A stretch of DNA of 38,802 nt from an uncultured Flavihumibacter sp. (GTDB lineage: Bacteria; Bacteroidota; Bacteroidia; Chitinophagales; Chitinophagaceae). The stretch is taken from positions 1 to 38,802 of the forward strand of contig CAMLRX010000036.1 in assembly GCA_946482545.1 (NCBI GenBank). Direction: 5' to 3'. Shown here piece by piece: positions 1 to 8,783 of this stretch. The notes under the pieces were generated by a model. It searched no databases. It worked only from the letters and a program-made list of their open reading frames with translations, and had not been told where the DNA came from. The position numbers and the translations under genes are program-made. Position 1 is the stretch's first letter. Each line of letters starts with the position of its first letter.

Positions 1-37
1 TGAAGACAAGACTTTAGATAATTTTGGATTTTGAATT

Positions 38-160
38 TTGAATGATGAATTTTGGACGCTGAATTTTGAATGAATTAAGTGGAGCTGGGTAGTGCGTTAT
101 TCAGGCTTTCAAGCCCATAGTTTGCATTTATTATCAAGTAATTCAAAATTCATCATTCAA
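38..160. repeat. AT-rich inverted repeat in the leading intergenic region
   Basis: The 17-bp word at 38-54 (TTGAATGATGAATTTTG) recurs as its exact reverse complement at 144-160, with an 89-bp spacer. Degenerate TGAATTTTGAATG copies flank both arms (about 29-37, 60-73 and 161-172). The spacer holds a small GGCTT/AAGCC hairpin. The element sits directly upstream of the LptF/LptG-family permease. It could be a dispersed intergenic repeat or a transcript-end hairpin. A mobile origin is not shown. Confidence 0.6.
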
Positions 161-203
161 CATTCAAAATTTAAAAGTGCCCCGAAGCAATAAGATTCGC
201 CTC

Positions 204-1295
204 ATGAAGATTCTCGACTGGTACATCCTGAAAAGGTTCCTGGTCACTTTCTTCTTTACCATATTGCTCATCACGGTCATCTCAGTGGTGGTGGACACTT
301 CGGAGAAGGCGGATGATTTCGTGCGGTCGGGGCTTTCTACGCCGGACATCATCACGAAATATTACTTCGGCTTCGTACCGCATATTGTGGCCCTGATCTT
401 CCCGCTTATCGTATTCATATCGGTGATCTTCTTCACGTCCAAACTGGCATTGCGTTCTGAAATTATTGCCATCCTTGCGGGGGGGATTACTTTCAACCGC
501 ATGTTGCGCCCCTTTATTATGGGCGGCTGTATTCTCGCGGGGATATTATGGATATCGAACATGTTCATCATCCCCAAGGCGCAGGAAATACGTTCCGATT
601 TCCAGATCAGGTATATCGATGGAAACAGCAGTTACCGGCAGGGTGGGGGAAATTACCAGAACTATTACATGCGCGTGGATTCCATTACCTACGTGGGTAT
701 CCGCTCTTACGATACTACTTCCAAATCGGCCGGGAGTTTCTTCCTGCAGCAGATCAAAAACGATAAAGTGGTGTACAACGTACGCGCCGAAAGGGTGTTC
801 TGGGATACCACTAAAAAGAACTGGACGCTGGAAAATGCGATCGAAAGAAAGATAAACGGGACAAAGGAAGAAGTGAAGATGGTGCCGAATATGCGCATCA
901 GACTGAACTTCGTGCCATCTGAATTAAGAAAAGATGAATACCTGAAAGATAAACTCAGTTCTCCGGAACTGACCCGCTTCATCGAACGCGAGGAACTCCG
1001 GGGCGCCGAAGGGATGAACACCCTGAAAGTAGAACGTTACCGCCGTGATGCCACGCCTGTGGCCGTTTTGATCCTGTCCATTATCGGGGCGGTGGTGGCT
1101 TCCCGTAAGATCAGGGGCGGAAGCGGTATTCATCTGGCTTTTGGAATTGTAACCGCGGCCACTTTCATCCTGATGGACCGGTTCTCGACCGTGTTCTCCA
1201 TCAAAGGAAATTTTCCGCCATTGCTGGCAGCCTGGCTGCCAAACATTATATTTGCAGGAATCGCCTACTGGTTGTACAAAAAAGCCCCTAAATAA
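204..1295 (+). CDS. LptF/LptG (YjgP/YjgQ) family permease
   Basis: Inner-membrane permease of the LptF/LptG family. These proteins pair with the LptB ATPase to extract lipopolysaccharide from the inner membrane and pass it to the Lpt bridge. The 363-residue product has the family layout: three hydrophobic segments near residues 10-30, 52-75 and 95-117, a large periplasmic domain (about 120-280), and three more segments near 290-355. The opening MKILDWYILKRFL is typical of the family, so I start at ATG 204. The GTG at 177 in the same frame would only add nine unconserved residues and lies just after the AT-rich repeat. Whether this is LptF or LptG cannot be decided from the sequence. No lpt partner is adjacent. 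Confidence 0.9.
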   Translation: MKILDWYILKRFLVTFFFTILLITVISVVVDTSEKADDFVRSGLSTPDIITKYYFGFVPHIVALIFPLIVFISVIFFTSKLALRSEIIAILAGGITFNRMLRPFIMGGCILAGILWISNMFIIPKAQEIRSDFQIRYIDGNSSYRQGGGNYQNYYMRVDSITYVGIRSYDTTSKSAGSFFLQQIKNDKVVYNVRAERVFWDTTKKNWTLENAIERKINGTKEEVKMVPNMRIRLNFVPSELRKDEYLKDKLSSPELTRFIEREELRGAEGMNTLKVERYRRDATPVAVLILSIIGAVVASRKIRGGSGIHLAFGIVTAATFILMDRFSTVFSIKGNFPPLLAAWLPNIIFAGIAYWLYKKAPK

Positions 1296-1325
1296 GTCAG
1301 CGCTCACCCTCACCTCCAGGTATTT

Positions 1326-1357
1326 TTTGTTCTGTAAGGCGACTTTACTTATTTTTA
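1326..1357 (+). promoter_or_regulatory. candidate promoter of citrate synthase
   Basis: A TTTG at 1326-1329 is followed after 20 bp by TATTTTTA (1350-1357). This is one mismatch from the Bacteroidota TAnnTTTG -7 box and would give a leader of about 20 nt. A second -7-like word, TCTGTTTG (1371-1378), ends only two bases before the ATG. The choice between them is open. Confidence 0.35.
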
Positions 1358-1380
1358 TCGATTGAATAAATCTGTTTGTC

Positions 1381-2706
1381 ATGGGTGAATTAAAAGACCG
1401 GTTCAAGCTTAAGGCGGATGCTTTAGGAGTAGAGATCAAGGAAATTTTAAAAGAGCACGGATCCAAAAAGATAGGGGAGGTTACCCTCTCCCAGATTTAC
1501 CAGGGAATGCGCGGGATCACGGGTTTAGTGAGTGAAACAAGTTTACTCGATGCCAATGAAGGCATCCGTTTCAGGGGATATTCCATCCCGGAATTACAGG
1601 AGAAATTACCGAAAGCCCCAGGCGGGAACGAACCGCTTCCCGAAGGACTTTTCTACCTCATGCTGATCGGCGAACTTCCAACAGAAGCCGATGCACAGTA
1701 TGTTACTTCTTTGCTGCAAAGAAGATCGCACGTGCCCAACCACGTTTTCGCTGCCATCGAAGCACTGCCCGTAGCGTCACATCCCATGACGCAGTTCGTA
1801 ACCGCAATCATGGCGCTGCAAACCGAAAGCTCCTTCGCCAAAAGGTATGCGGCAGGGATGAACAAAAAAGAATACTGGGATGCCGCATTCGACGATTCGA
1901 TGGACCTGATCGCGCGTCTGCCGCGCGTTGCAGCATATATCTACAGAAGAAAATACCGTAACGGAGACCATATTCAACCCAACGGTCTGCTCGACTGGGC
2001 AGGGAACTTCGCCCACATGATGGGTTACAGCAACGAAAGTTTCAAGGAGTTGATGCGCCTCTATATGACCATCCACGCCGACCACGAAGCAGGTAACGTT
2101 TCCGCACACACGACGCACCTGGTAGGCTCCGCGCTCAGCGATCCTTACCTGAGTTTCGCCGCTGGCATGAATGGCCTCGCAGGTCCGCTCCACGGACTCG
2201 CCAACCAGGAAGTGATCAAATGGATCTTTGAAATGAGAGAAGCCCTCGGTGTGGATCTCCCTTCAAAAGAACAGATCGCCGACTACGTGAAGAAAACATT
2301 GAGCGAAGGAAAAGTAGTACCGGGTTATGGCCATGCTGTACTCCGCAAAACTGATCCCCGCTTCACCGCCCAGATGGCGTTCGGCAAACAACACATGCCC
2401 GATGATGAACTGGTGAATACGGTTTGGCGCGTGTACGATGTAGTGCCCGATATCCTCAAAGGATTGGGTAAAGTAAAAAATCCATGGCCCAATGTGGATG
2501 CGCACAGTGGTGCATTGCTGGTACACTATGGTATGGTGGAATATGAATTTTATACCGTGCTGTTTGGTGTAAGCCGCGCACTGGGTGTATTGGCTAACCT
2601 GATCTGGGCACGCGCGCTGGCTTTCCCGCTAGAGCGTCCGAAATCAGTGACTACTGAGAACGTGAAGCAGTGGCTGGCAGGGAAAGAAGAGATTTGGGGA
2701 GATTAA
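1381..2706 (+). CDS. gltA: citrate synthase, type I (mitochondrial-like)
   Basis: Condenses acetyl-CoA and oxaloacetate to citrate, the first step of the TCA cycle, in the cytoplasm. The 441-residue protein is collinear over nearly its whole length with the animal mitochondrial enzyme and not with the hexameric gram-negative GltA type: note MRGITGLV (43-50), GIRFRGYSIPE (61-71), EPLPEGLF (84-91), LMRLYMTIHADHE (224-236) and LVGSALSDPYLSFA (247-260). The catalytic triad is present: His271 in PLHGLANQE, His318 in GYGHAVLRKTDPR and Asp373 in NVDAHSG. There is no targeting peptide. The start follows a plausible promoter, and a strong terminator 24 nt after the stop makes it a single-gene unit. 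Eukaryote-like citrate synthases are known in Bacteroidota, so recent gene transfer need not be invoked. Confidence 0.97.
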   Translation: MGELKDRFKLKADALGVEIKEILKEHGSKKIGEVTLSQIYQGMRGITGLVSETSLLDANEGIRFRGYSIPELQEKLPKAPGGNEPLPEGLFYLMLIGELPTEADAQYVTSLLQRRSHVPNHVFAAIEALPVASHPMTQFVTAIMALQTESSFAKRYAAGMNKKEYWDAAFDDSMDLIARLPRVAAYIYRRKYRNGDHIQPNGLLDWAGNFAHMMGYSNESFKELMRLYMTIHADHEAGNVSAHTTHLVGSALSDPYLSFAAGMNGLAGPLHGLANQEVIKWIFEMREALGVDLPSKEQIADYVKKTLSEGKVVPGYGHAVLRKTDPRFTAQMAFGKQHMPDDELVNTVWRVYDVVPDILKGLGKVKNPWPNVDAHSGALLVHYGMVEYEFYTVLFGVSRALGVLANLIWARALAFPLERPKSVTTENVKQWLAGKEEIWGD

Positions 2707-2730
2707 TATTCACTGGTTAGAAATAAGTGA

Positions 2731-2760
2731 GGGTTCTGTCGTGAAGGCGGAACCCTTTTT
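2731..2760 (+). terminator. Rho-independent terminator after citrate synthase
   Basis: GGGTTC (2731-2736) pairs with GAACCC (2750-2755) across a 13-nt loop and is followed at once by TTTTT (2756-2760) and GTTT. Confidence 0.8.
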
Positions 2761-2808
2761 GTTTAAAGTGATTCAGAGAAAAGAATAATAGAAACGGGGT
2801 AAAAACTT

Positions 2809-2839
2809 TTTGGAAATTTAATTCCCTCGCCTATCTTTG
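2809..2839 (+). promoter_or_regulatory. Bacteroidota-type promoter of tRNA-Ala
   Basis: TTTG at 2809-2812, a 19-bp spacer, then TATCTTTG at 2832-2839: an exact match to the -33/-7 consensus with the preferred spacing. Transcription would begin near 2843-2846, seven to ten bases before the mature tRNA 5' end at 2853. It is the best promoter in the window and anchors the taxonomic reading. Confidence 0.85.
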
Positions 2840-2852
2840 CCATCCCAAAAAC

Positions 2853-2925
<73 letters not shown>

Positions 2926-2933
2926 CAAGCTTT

Positions 2934-2967
2934 AAAAAAGCCGGTAACGAAAGTTCCGGCTTTTTTT
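2934..2967 (+). terminator. Rho-independent terminator after tRNA-Ala
   Basis: AGCCGG (2939-2944) pairs with CCGGCT (2956-2961). Inside it AAC/GTT closes a GAAA tetraloop with one bulged T. A run of seven T follows (2961-2967), and A-tracts precede the stem. Confidence 0.85.
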
Positions 2968-3081
2968 ATGAAGTCACCCGCTAAGGTGATTTTGGGAAAG
3001 CAGGCTTCGGCTTTCCTGATTTCAGCATTCTTCTGTATATTGACGCCTAAAATACCTCTCCTAACCCTCGCTTATTATGTT

Positions 3082-5208
3082 ATGCGCCTGATCCTGACCC
3101 TACTTTCAATTTCTCTTTACTCATCTTTTGCTTCCCGTCTCAATGCGCAATGCACAACAACTCCGCCAACAAGTATTACAGGCAATCTGTGCACAAACAG
3201 TGAATTGCGTATAACTACAGGAGTTTTGCCTGAATCTATTACCTGGGAGCATGATGGTAATATCGTCGCATCTTATACTGCCACTTTATTGCGAGATGCA
3301 GTTACCGTTGCCGGTGGCAATGGTCCTGGTAACGGCAGTCATCAATTGTATTACCCGGACCGCCTATTTGTTGATCCCGCCGGCATAATGTACATTCCCG
3401 ACCTATACAATAACCGGGTTCAAAAATGGTTGCCAGGCGCGGCATCAGGCATTACGGTTGCGGGTGGGCATGGCGCTGGCGCGGCTCCCAATCAGTTCAA
3501 CCGGCCTACCAGTGTTTTTGTAACTCCTAACGGAGATGTATATGTTACGGATCAGGAGAACAGAAGAGTTCAGAAATGGGCGCCGGGTGCCAGTGAGGGA
3601 GTAACGGTAGCAGGTGCCAACAACGATCTGTTGTATCCCACAAGCCTTTTTGTTGATAAGAACGGGAACTTGTTTGTTACTGACCAATACCTGAATGTCG
3701 TGAAGAAATATACCGGTGGTGCTTCAACCGGAGTAATTGTGGCCGGTACTATTGGCGAGCGTTATGGACCCACCGGATTGAATGCACCAACCGGGATATT
3801 CGTGGATGATAAAGGAAATCTTTATATATGCGATACCGATAATTTAAGGGTTCAACGTTGGGAAGCAGGGGCTACTTCAGGGGTAACCATCGCCTCTGGA
3901 TACAATCCACTGGACGTTGCTGTGGATTGCAGCGGGAATGTTTTTGTAGCGGATTACATCGGCAACAGAATCTGGAAATACCCGCCCGTGCAAACTAGCG
4001 GAACCGTAGTTGCGGGAGGTTTTGTTCCGGGAACGGGGCCATCTCAGCTTGCAAATCCTATTGGTATTTTTATAGTTGGGAACACCTATTTATATGTTGC
4101 TGACTATGGAAATCACAGGGTGCAGCGGTTTTCAAATTTTATCGTGGATGAATCTTTCAGGTTGTCAGATCCGGGTCAGTATTCACTTACGGTAAATTAC
4201 CCCTGTTGCCCTTCTTACTCCAGAGCTTTTGAGGTTTTTGACGAACAGGTTTCTGTTGTAAACATTTCGGTAAGCGCAAATGATATTTGTGCGGGAACGG
4301 AAGTGATTTTAGAAGCCTAATATTAATCAGATTGAAAATCCGCATTACCAATGGAAAGTGAACGGCGCTCCTGTTGGGTACAATTCACCTGTTTTTAAGA
4401 GTAGCTCCTTTTCTGACAGCGATCTGGTGGAGTGTACGCTCTCTTCAGAAAGAGGATGTACGTTCCCGGCAGCGGCCACCAGTAATCAGATATTGGTGGA
4501 AGTTTTTGCTCCGGTACCTTTGGATTTAGGTGCAAACAGGCTGATGTGCCCAGGCGATAATATATTATTGGATGCATCTTCGTTTTACAACTCCTATAAA
4601 TGGCAGGATGCGTCAATTTTTTCAACTTTTTCAGTAAATACGGAGGGCGAGTTCTTCGTTGAAGCGATAGATCGCTGCAATAATATTTTTAGAGATACGG
4701 TGAATGTTTCTTTTTTTAAAGTCCCGAAACAACTTCTTCCAAATGATACCACAATTTGCGCATACGATGCCTTGCGCCTGAAGGGAAATTTGAAACCTTT
4801 AAATGGAACGATTTTTCATTCTTGCATGAGAAAAATGTAACACAACCCGGCGTTTATTGGGTGGAAGTTGCGGATGAAAATGGATGTAAAAGCAGTGATA
4901 CTATTTTTGTACAGACAATGACCTGTCCTCCCAGAGCGGTTTACGTTCCAAATGCCTTTACACCGAATAACGATAATATCAATGATGTGTTTAAACCTTC
5001 TGTCTATGGAAAACTAAAAAGCTACAGGTTTTCGGTTTTTGATCGTTACGGCACACTTTTTTTTACAACTAATGATTACCGTAAAGGATGGAACGGTAAG
5101 GTTAATGGACGAAATGCAAACCCTGGTGTGTTGATATGGACGTGTTGGTATGAATTGGATTCATCTGGTGCAAAAATGGACAAGGGTAGTGTTGTGGTTA
5201 TAAGATGA
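3082..5208 (+). pseudogene. secreted NHL-repeat/Ig-like protein with CHU_C (T9SS) domain, broken by two frameshifts
   Basis: One gene read in three pieces. Piece 1 (3082-4320) has a signal peptide ending near LNAQ and about six NHL-type beta-propeller units of the form DxxGNxYVxDxxNxRVQKW, then ICAGTEV, which opens an Ig/PKD-like domain. TAA at 4318 ends it, but the next frame carries straight on with NINQIENPHYQWKVNG. Because the second frame has a TAG at 4310, the +1 shift must lie within 4313-4320. Piece 2 runs to about 4785. A -1 shift around AAGGGAAATTT (4781-4791) returns to the first frame for KFETFKWND and the end. The last ~85 residues (VPNAFTPNNDNINDVFKP onward) are a gliding-motility/CHU C-terminal domain, the sorting signal of the type IX secretion system. 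Start: ATG 3082 opens a good signal peptide; upstream in-frame sequence runs into the tRNA. No function beyond secreted surface protein can be assigned. The two shifts cancel, so sequencing error or recent decay are both possible. Confidence 0.8.
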
Positions 5209-5232
5209 CAGAGCGTGTAAGCTCTCCGTCAA

Positions 5233-5484
5233 TTACGCCTCCACCGCATCCCGCAACGCCAGACAAACCAAATCAATCAACTCCACTGGTACTACATGTT
5301 CCTTATCCGTTATATCCGTATAATAATCGTTGTTCTTTTCCACCACCAGGTTCCCATACCGCTCCGTTAGCAACGGATTTGTAAAATAAACATGAAAGAT
5401 GTTCAGTGGCCCATTGGTATTGCTCAATACATCGGCAGTTTCATTTTTTCCTTTCCATTCAAAGGAGATCACTAGCTTAGGCAT
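5233..5484 (-). CDS. small hypothetical protein (83 aa)
   Basis: I do not recognise a family. The 83-residue product has no signal peptide or membrane segment. It looks like a compact alpha/beta protein: a beta-rich start (LVISFEWKG), a central NGPLNIFHVYFTNPLL stretch and a helical end (VELIDLVCLALRDAVEA). It begins 26 nt downstream of the nagA stop on the same strand, so it is probably the second gene of a nagA operon. Its stop faces the stop of the NHL gene 24 bp away. The ATG at 5484 is the only reasonable start. Confidence 0.6.
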   Translation of the reverse strand: MPKLVISFEWKGKNETADVLSNTNGPLNIFHVYFTNPLLTERYGNLVVEKNNDYYTDITDKEHVVPVELIDLVCLALRDAVEA

Positions 5485-5510
5485 CCGTTTTTTTGATTGA
5501 AATTAAGAAA

Positions 5511-6605
5511 TTATCGTAGTACTTCCACCACTTCCAACGCGCTGTTCAGCACCACCAGCGCGGCTTCGAACCCAGGTGCGATCCTGCCGAACCGCTCTTC
5601 CTGTCGTAGCGCCCGCGCCGGGTAAAGACTGCACATGCGCAAGGCTTCTTCCAGGTCAATGGAAGCATGTGTTATGAGATTGAAGAGCGCGTCCCGCATC
5701 GTTAGACTGGAACCACTGAGTATGCCATCCGCTTCATACTTGTTGCCCGCAAAATAATGTTGATAGGGACCGGAATCCGTTTCAGTTACGGCATCTGTAA
5801 TAGCAAACAATCTTTCGCCCATCGCTTTTTTCGCGATACGCAGCGCGGGGTATGAAACATGTTCTCCGTCAGGAATAATGCTGCCCATCACGGAAGGATG
5901 ATCCATGGTTGCGCCTGCCAGGCCAGGCTCACGGTGCTGCAACGGACTCATGGCATTAAAAAGATGCGTTACAGCAGTGATGCCATTTTCAAATCCCTGC
6001 ATTGCTTCGGTGTAAGTCGCATGGCTATGACCCGCGGATACCACGATGTTCGCTGAGAGAAGTTGTTGAATGATTGCTTCCGAACATACTTCCGGCGCCA
6101 GCGTTACCATGCGGATCACATCTTTCCCATATTCCAATAGCTCAGCCACTTCTGCTACTGAAGGCGGGTGAATGAATGCTTCAATATGCGCACCTCTTTT
6201 CAACGGGTTCAGCCATGGACCTTCCAGATGAATGCCGGGAATGCCGCGTCCTCCTTTGGTGATGTAGTTGCGTACGGCGTCAATGCAGGCATATACTACT
6301 TCCGTACTGTTGGTGGCCACTGTGGGCAGGCACCAGGCGGTTCCTCCCGCGAGGTTCGAAGCGCTGAGTTTTTCCAAAGCATCTACAGAGGGATTGGCGG
6401 AAAGCAGTTTGCCTTGTGCACCATAAAGTTGCGCATCTATGAAAGCAGGCGCAACGAAACAATCTTTATAGATGGCTTCGTAAGTGGCATCCCGGGAAGG
6501 AAAAATCCGCTGAATGATATTGTTGCGCACCTCAATGGTATGGTGTTCCAGCCATTTTTCGCCAGTGAAAATGCGCGGTATTTGGAGCAAATAGTCTTGA
6601 GACAT
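5511..6605 (-). CDS. nagA: N-acetylglucosamine-6-phosphate deacetylase
   Basis: Cytoplasmic amidohydrolase that removes acetate from GlcNAc-6-phosphate to give glucosamine-6-phosphate, used in aminosugar catabolism and cell-wall recycling. The 364-residue length is close to the usual ~380. Diagnostic motifs are HLEGPWLNP with metal ligand Glu128, SAGHSHA with His193, THLFNAMSPL with His214, substrate-side DGEHVSY (246-252) and ITDAV with the catalytic Asp271. The N-terminal metal site is of the NagA form (FIDAQLYG) with no HxH pair, as in E. coli NagA. The start ATG at 6605 lies about 20 bp downstream of a TACATTTG box. No nagB or transporter is adjacent. The DUF1343/NamZ-type cell-wall gene at the far end of the window is the only other possible aminosugar link. 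Confidence 0.95.
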   Translation of the reverse strand: MSQDYLLQIPRIFTGEKWLEHHTIEVRNNIIQRIFPSRDATYEAIYKDCFVAPAFIDAQLYGAQGKLLSANPSVDALEKLSASNLAGGTAWCLPTVATNSTEVVYACIDAVRNYITKGGRGIPGIHLEGPWLNPLKRGAHIEAFIHPPSVAEVAELLEYGKDVIRMVTLAPEVCSEAIIQQLLSANIVVSAGHSHATYTEAMQGFENGITAVTHLFNAMSPLQHREPGLAGATMDHPSVMGSIIPDGEHVSYPALRIAKKAMGERLFAITDAVTETDSGPYQHYFAGNKYEADGILSGSSLTMRDALFNLITHASIDLEEALRMCSLYPARALRQEERFGRIAPGFEAALVVLNSALEVVEVLR

Positions 6606-6624
6606 TTTATTAAAAGCTATAGCG

Positions 6625-6632
6625 CAAATGTA
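6625..6632 (-). promoter_or_regulatory. -7 box of the nagA promoter
   Basis: Read on the minus strand, TACATTTG matches TAnnTTTG exactly and ends 19 nt before the nagA ATG. At the expected -33 position there is only a weak TTCC, so the call rests on the -7 element. Confidence 0.5.
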
Positions 6633-6783
6633 TCTTATTTAACATCCTTCAGGAAGAACTTCACCGGCGGCCCCTGTTTTTTAACGGATACGCGGCACGT
6701 TAAAACACTGTATCCCTCCGGTAAAACAACCGAGCCAAGATTTCTTCGCTGAAATTCGCCTAATATTGTGCAAAGCCTTCCTG

Positions 6784-7548
6784 ATGCAGCCAACCACCAT
6801 CGCCGAAGTTGTGAACCACCTTCACACCATCACGCAACAATGTGCCGGAGCCGGTAACCGAGCCGGATATTTTGCGGCACTGTATAAACGGATGACCATG
6901 GCTGTAGGAGAGGGGATTGCTAAAGGGGTATTTGAAGATGGGCCGCGCATGGAAAAGCTGGATGTGGTGTTTGCGCAGCGCTACCTGGATGCCTGGCGCC
7001 AATACGGCGCGAAAATGCCCTGCTCCATATCCTGGAAGTTCGCCTTGGATGGGTGTGCGGATAAGAACCTTACAGTGATTCAGCACCTGTTACTGGGCAT
7101 CAATACACACATCAACCTCGATCTCGCGGTGGCCGCGGCCATTGTGGCGCCTGGAGAAAAGATACATGCGCTGGAAAAAGATTTCAACCGCATCAACGAT
7201 ACGATCGCCTCGTTGGTGGATGATGTGCAATACTGCCTGGAACAGGTGTGGTTCCCTATGCGGTGGATCAAAAGGATCAGTAACCGGCAGCAGCAGGATG
7301 TGCTGAATTTCAGCATCAGCATCGCAAGAAAAACGGCTTGGGCCAATGCTGTGCTGCTGGCGCAACTGAACAATGAAATGCAGGTAAAGCATATTCAGAC
7401 CATGGACAATATGGTGCTGGGTGTAGGGAGGAAAATAATGCACCCGGGCACATTGTCCGCGATGTTGCTGCGTGCCGTCCGGCTAACGGAATTCGAAAAC
7501 ATTGGTCGTACGATCCGGCTGATTGATACGGTTAGGATCGGAACCTGA
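6784..7548 (+). CDS. DUF5995 family protein
   Basis: A 254-residue, mainly helical soluble protein of the DUF5995 family, function unknown. Family features are the RAGYFAALYKRMT segment, the EDGPRMEKLDVVFAQRYLDA segment, and LLGINTHINLDLAVAAA, in which the His and Asn/Asp residues are well conserved. These could form a metal or hydrolase-like site, but that is speculation. No signal peptide or membrane segment. I chose ATG 6784 (MQPTTIAEV) over an in-frame TTG at 6766, because the extra six residues are not family-like and the TTG overlaps a TAATATTG promoter-like word. It is divergent from nagA across 178 bp and stands alone. Confidence 0.75.
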   Translation: MQPTTIAEVVNHLHTITQQCAGAGNRAGYFAALYKRMTMAVGEGIAKGVFEDGPRMEKLDVVFAQRYLDAWRQYGAKMPCSISWKFALDGCADKNLTVIQHLLLGINTHINLDLAVAAAIVAPGEKIHALEKDFNRINDTIASLVDDVQYCLEQVWFPMRWIKRISNRQQQDVLNFSISIARKTAWANAVLLAQLNNEMQVKHIQTMDNMVLGVGRKIMHPGTLSAMLLRAVRLTEFENIGRTIRLIDTVRIGT

Positions 7549-7695
7549 ACAATGGCGGTTCAGGTATGAAAGAGATAGTACTTTATATTACACCTAAAGA
7601 AAGTAATCAGGCCGGTTATAAAATCGTTGACCACTGGATTTAATTCTTGCTATTTCGTCTGAAATGAACGATAATTGTAAAGCGTTAAAAAACAG

Positions 7696-8592
7696 ATGAA
7701 TATGGAGAAAGTATATGTAAGTGACGCTGGGCCGAAAGTGTCGCCGGCGATCTATAGCTTCTGGAGATGGAGCAATCTTTCAGGCAATGGTACCACTGAA
7801 ATGGAAAGGGTAGTGGGGCTTTGCCTGGAACTGGGCATCAACACATTCGACCACGCGGAAGTATATGGCGATTACCGTTGCGAGGAAATGTTCGGGGAAG
7901 TGATGAAAAGGAAATCGTTCAAAAGAGAGGAGGTGGTATTGTTCTCCAAATGCGGTACACTGCTTCCCCATGCTTCACGTCCTGAAATAAGGGTGGCGCA
8001 TGTGAATACTTCAGCGGCGCGGATCAATGAAAGTGTGGAAGCTTCTCTCCGTAAATTAAATACGGAATACCTGGATATTTTCCTGCTCGACCAGTTGGAC
8101 CAGCTTTCCAACCTTGAAGAGACCGCACTCGCGTTGGAACGGTTAAAAACATCCGGGAAAGTAAAAAACATCGGCGTGTCAAACTTCTCGGTGTTCCAGC
8201 ACCAGTTGCTGGCCGCTTACTCCCGCATTCCCATTGTAACCAACCACATTGAACTGAACCTGCTGCATACCAATGCCCTGGACAATGGCCAGGTGGATTA
8301 TATCAAACAACGCTATATGCGGCCTATGGCCACATCGCCGCTCGCGGATGGTTGGATCCAGGATGGAACGGATGAACAGGCGGTAAGGGTAAGGAAAGTG
8401 TTGGCTGAGCTCGGAGAGAAATATAAAGCCAACATTGAATCCATAGCCGTGGCCTGGTTGGTGAAACTCGGGGCGCTTCCACTGATCGGTACTTCCGATG
8501 AAGACAGGATCAGGAACATCGCGAATGCGTTCGGCGTGCAACTGGATATCCAGGATTGGTATATGCTGTATAATGCTTCGAAAGGAATCTGA
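7696..8592 (+). CDS. aldo/keto reductase, YdhF-like, with substituted catalytic His
   Basis: Predicted cytoplasmic NAD(P)H-dependent TIM-barrel oxidoreductase of the aldo/keto reductase family, closest in pattern to E. coli YdhF. The tetrad residues Asp52 and Tyr57 (FDHAEVYG) and Lys85 (FSKCG) are present. The fourth, His, is not: the usual IHRPDPL is LDQLDQL here, putting Asp132 where His should be. Other marks are SGKVKNIGVSN (153-163), NHIELNLLH (183-191), SPLADG (214-219) and the cofactor-phosphate loop GTSDEDRIRN. The 298-residue length is normal. ATG 7696 is used; ATG 7702 is possible. A terminator follows, so it is monocistronic. The substrate is unknown, and activity may be altered. 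Confidence 0.9.
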   Translation: MNMEKVYVSDAGPKVSPAIYSFWRWSNLSGNGTTEMERVVGLCLELGINTFDHAEVYGDYRCEEMFGEVMKRKSFKREEVVLFSKCGTLLPHASRPEIRVAHVNTSAARINESVEASLRKLNTEYLDIFLLDQLDQLSNLEETALALERLKTSGKVKNIGVSNFSVFQHQLLAAYSRIPIVTNHIELNLLHTNALDNGQVDYIKQRYMRPMATSPLADGWIQDGTDEQAVRVRKVLAELGEKYKANIESIAVAWLVKLGALPLIGTSDEDRIRNIANAFGVQLDIQDWYMLYNASKGI

Positions 8593-8628
8593 ATGCAATA
8601 AAACCGGATAAAGAAAGTCCGGAGAAGG

Positions 8629-8668
8629 AAGGGCCAATCGAAAATTAATTATAAAGATTGGCCTTTTC
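8629..8668 (+). terminator. terminator after the aldo/keto reductase
   Basis: GGCCAATC (8632-8639) and GATTGGCC (8656-8663) form a perfect 8-bp stem with a 16-nt AT-rich loop, followed by TTTTCTTTT. Just downstream lies TATTTTTG (8674-8681), a perfect -7 word without a well-spaced -33. It could serve the next gene. Confidence 0.8.
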
Positions 8669-8783
8669 TTTTGTATTTTTGTCTACTGAAATGATAGACT
8701 GATATGCTGGATTCGTATGGACGACTTTTGTGTATTGATAGTGGCGGAATTTGAAACCAGTCATTTAGTACATTAGCGTACAA

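Noticed and set aside
5210..5225. AGAGC/GCTCT mini-hairpin between the NHL gene and the 83-aa gene as a bidirectional terminator
   Set aside because: The stem is only five pairs and has no T-run on either strand, so chance is likely.
7567..7644. 25-codon ORF (MKEIVLYITPKE...) between the DUF5995 and aldo/keto reductase genes
   Set aside because: No ribosome-binding site, promoter or known small-protein pattern. It is too short to support from sequence alone.
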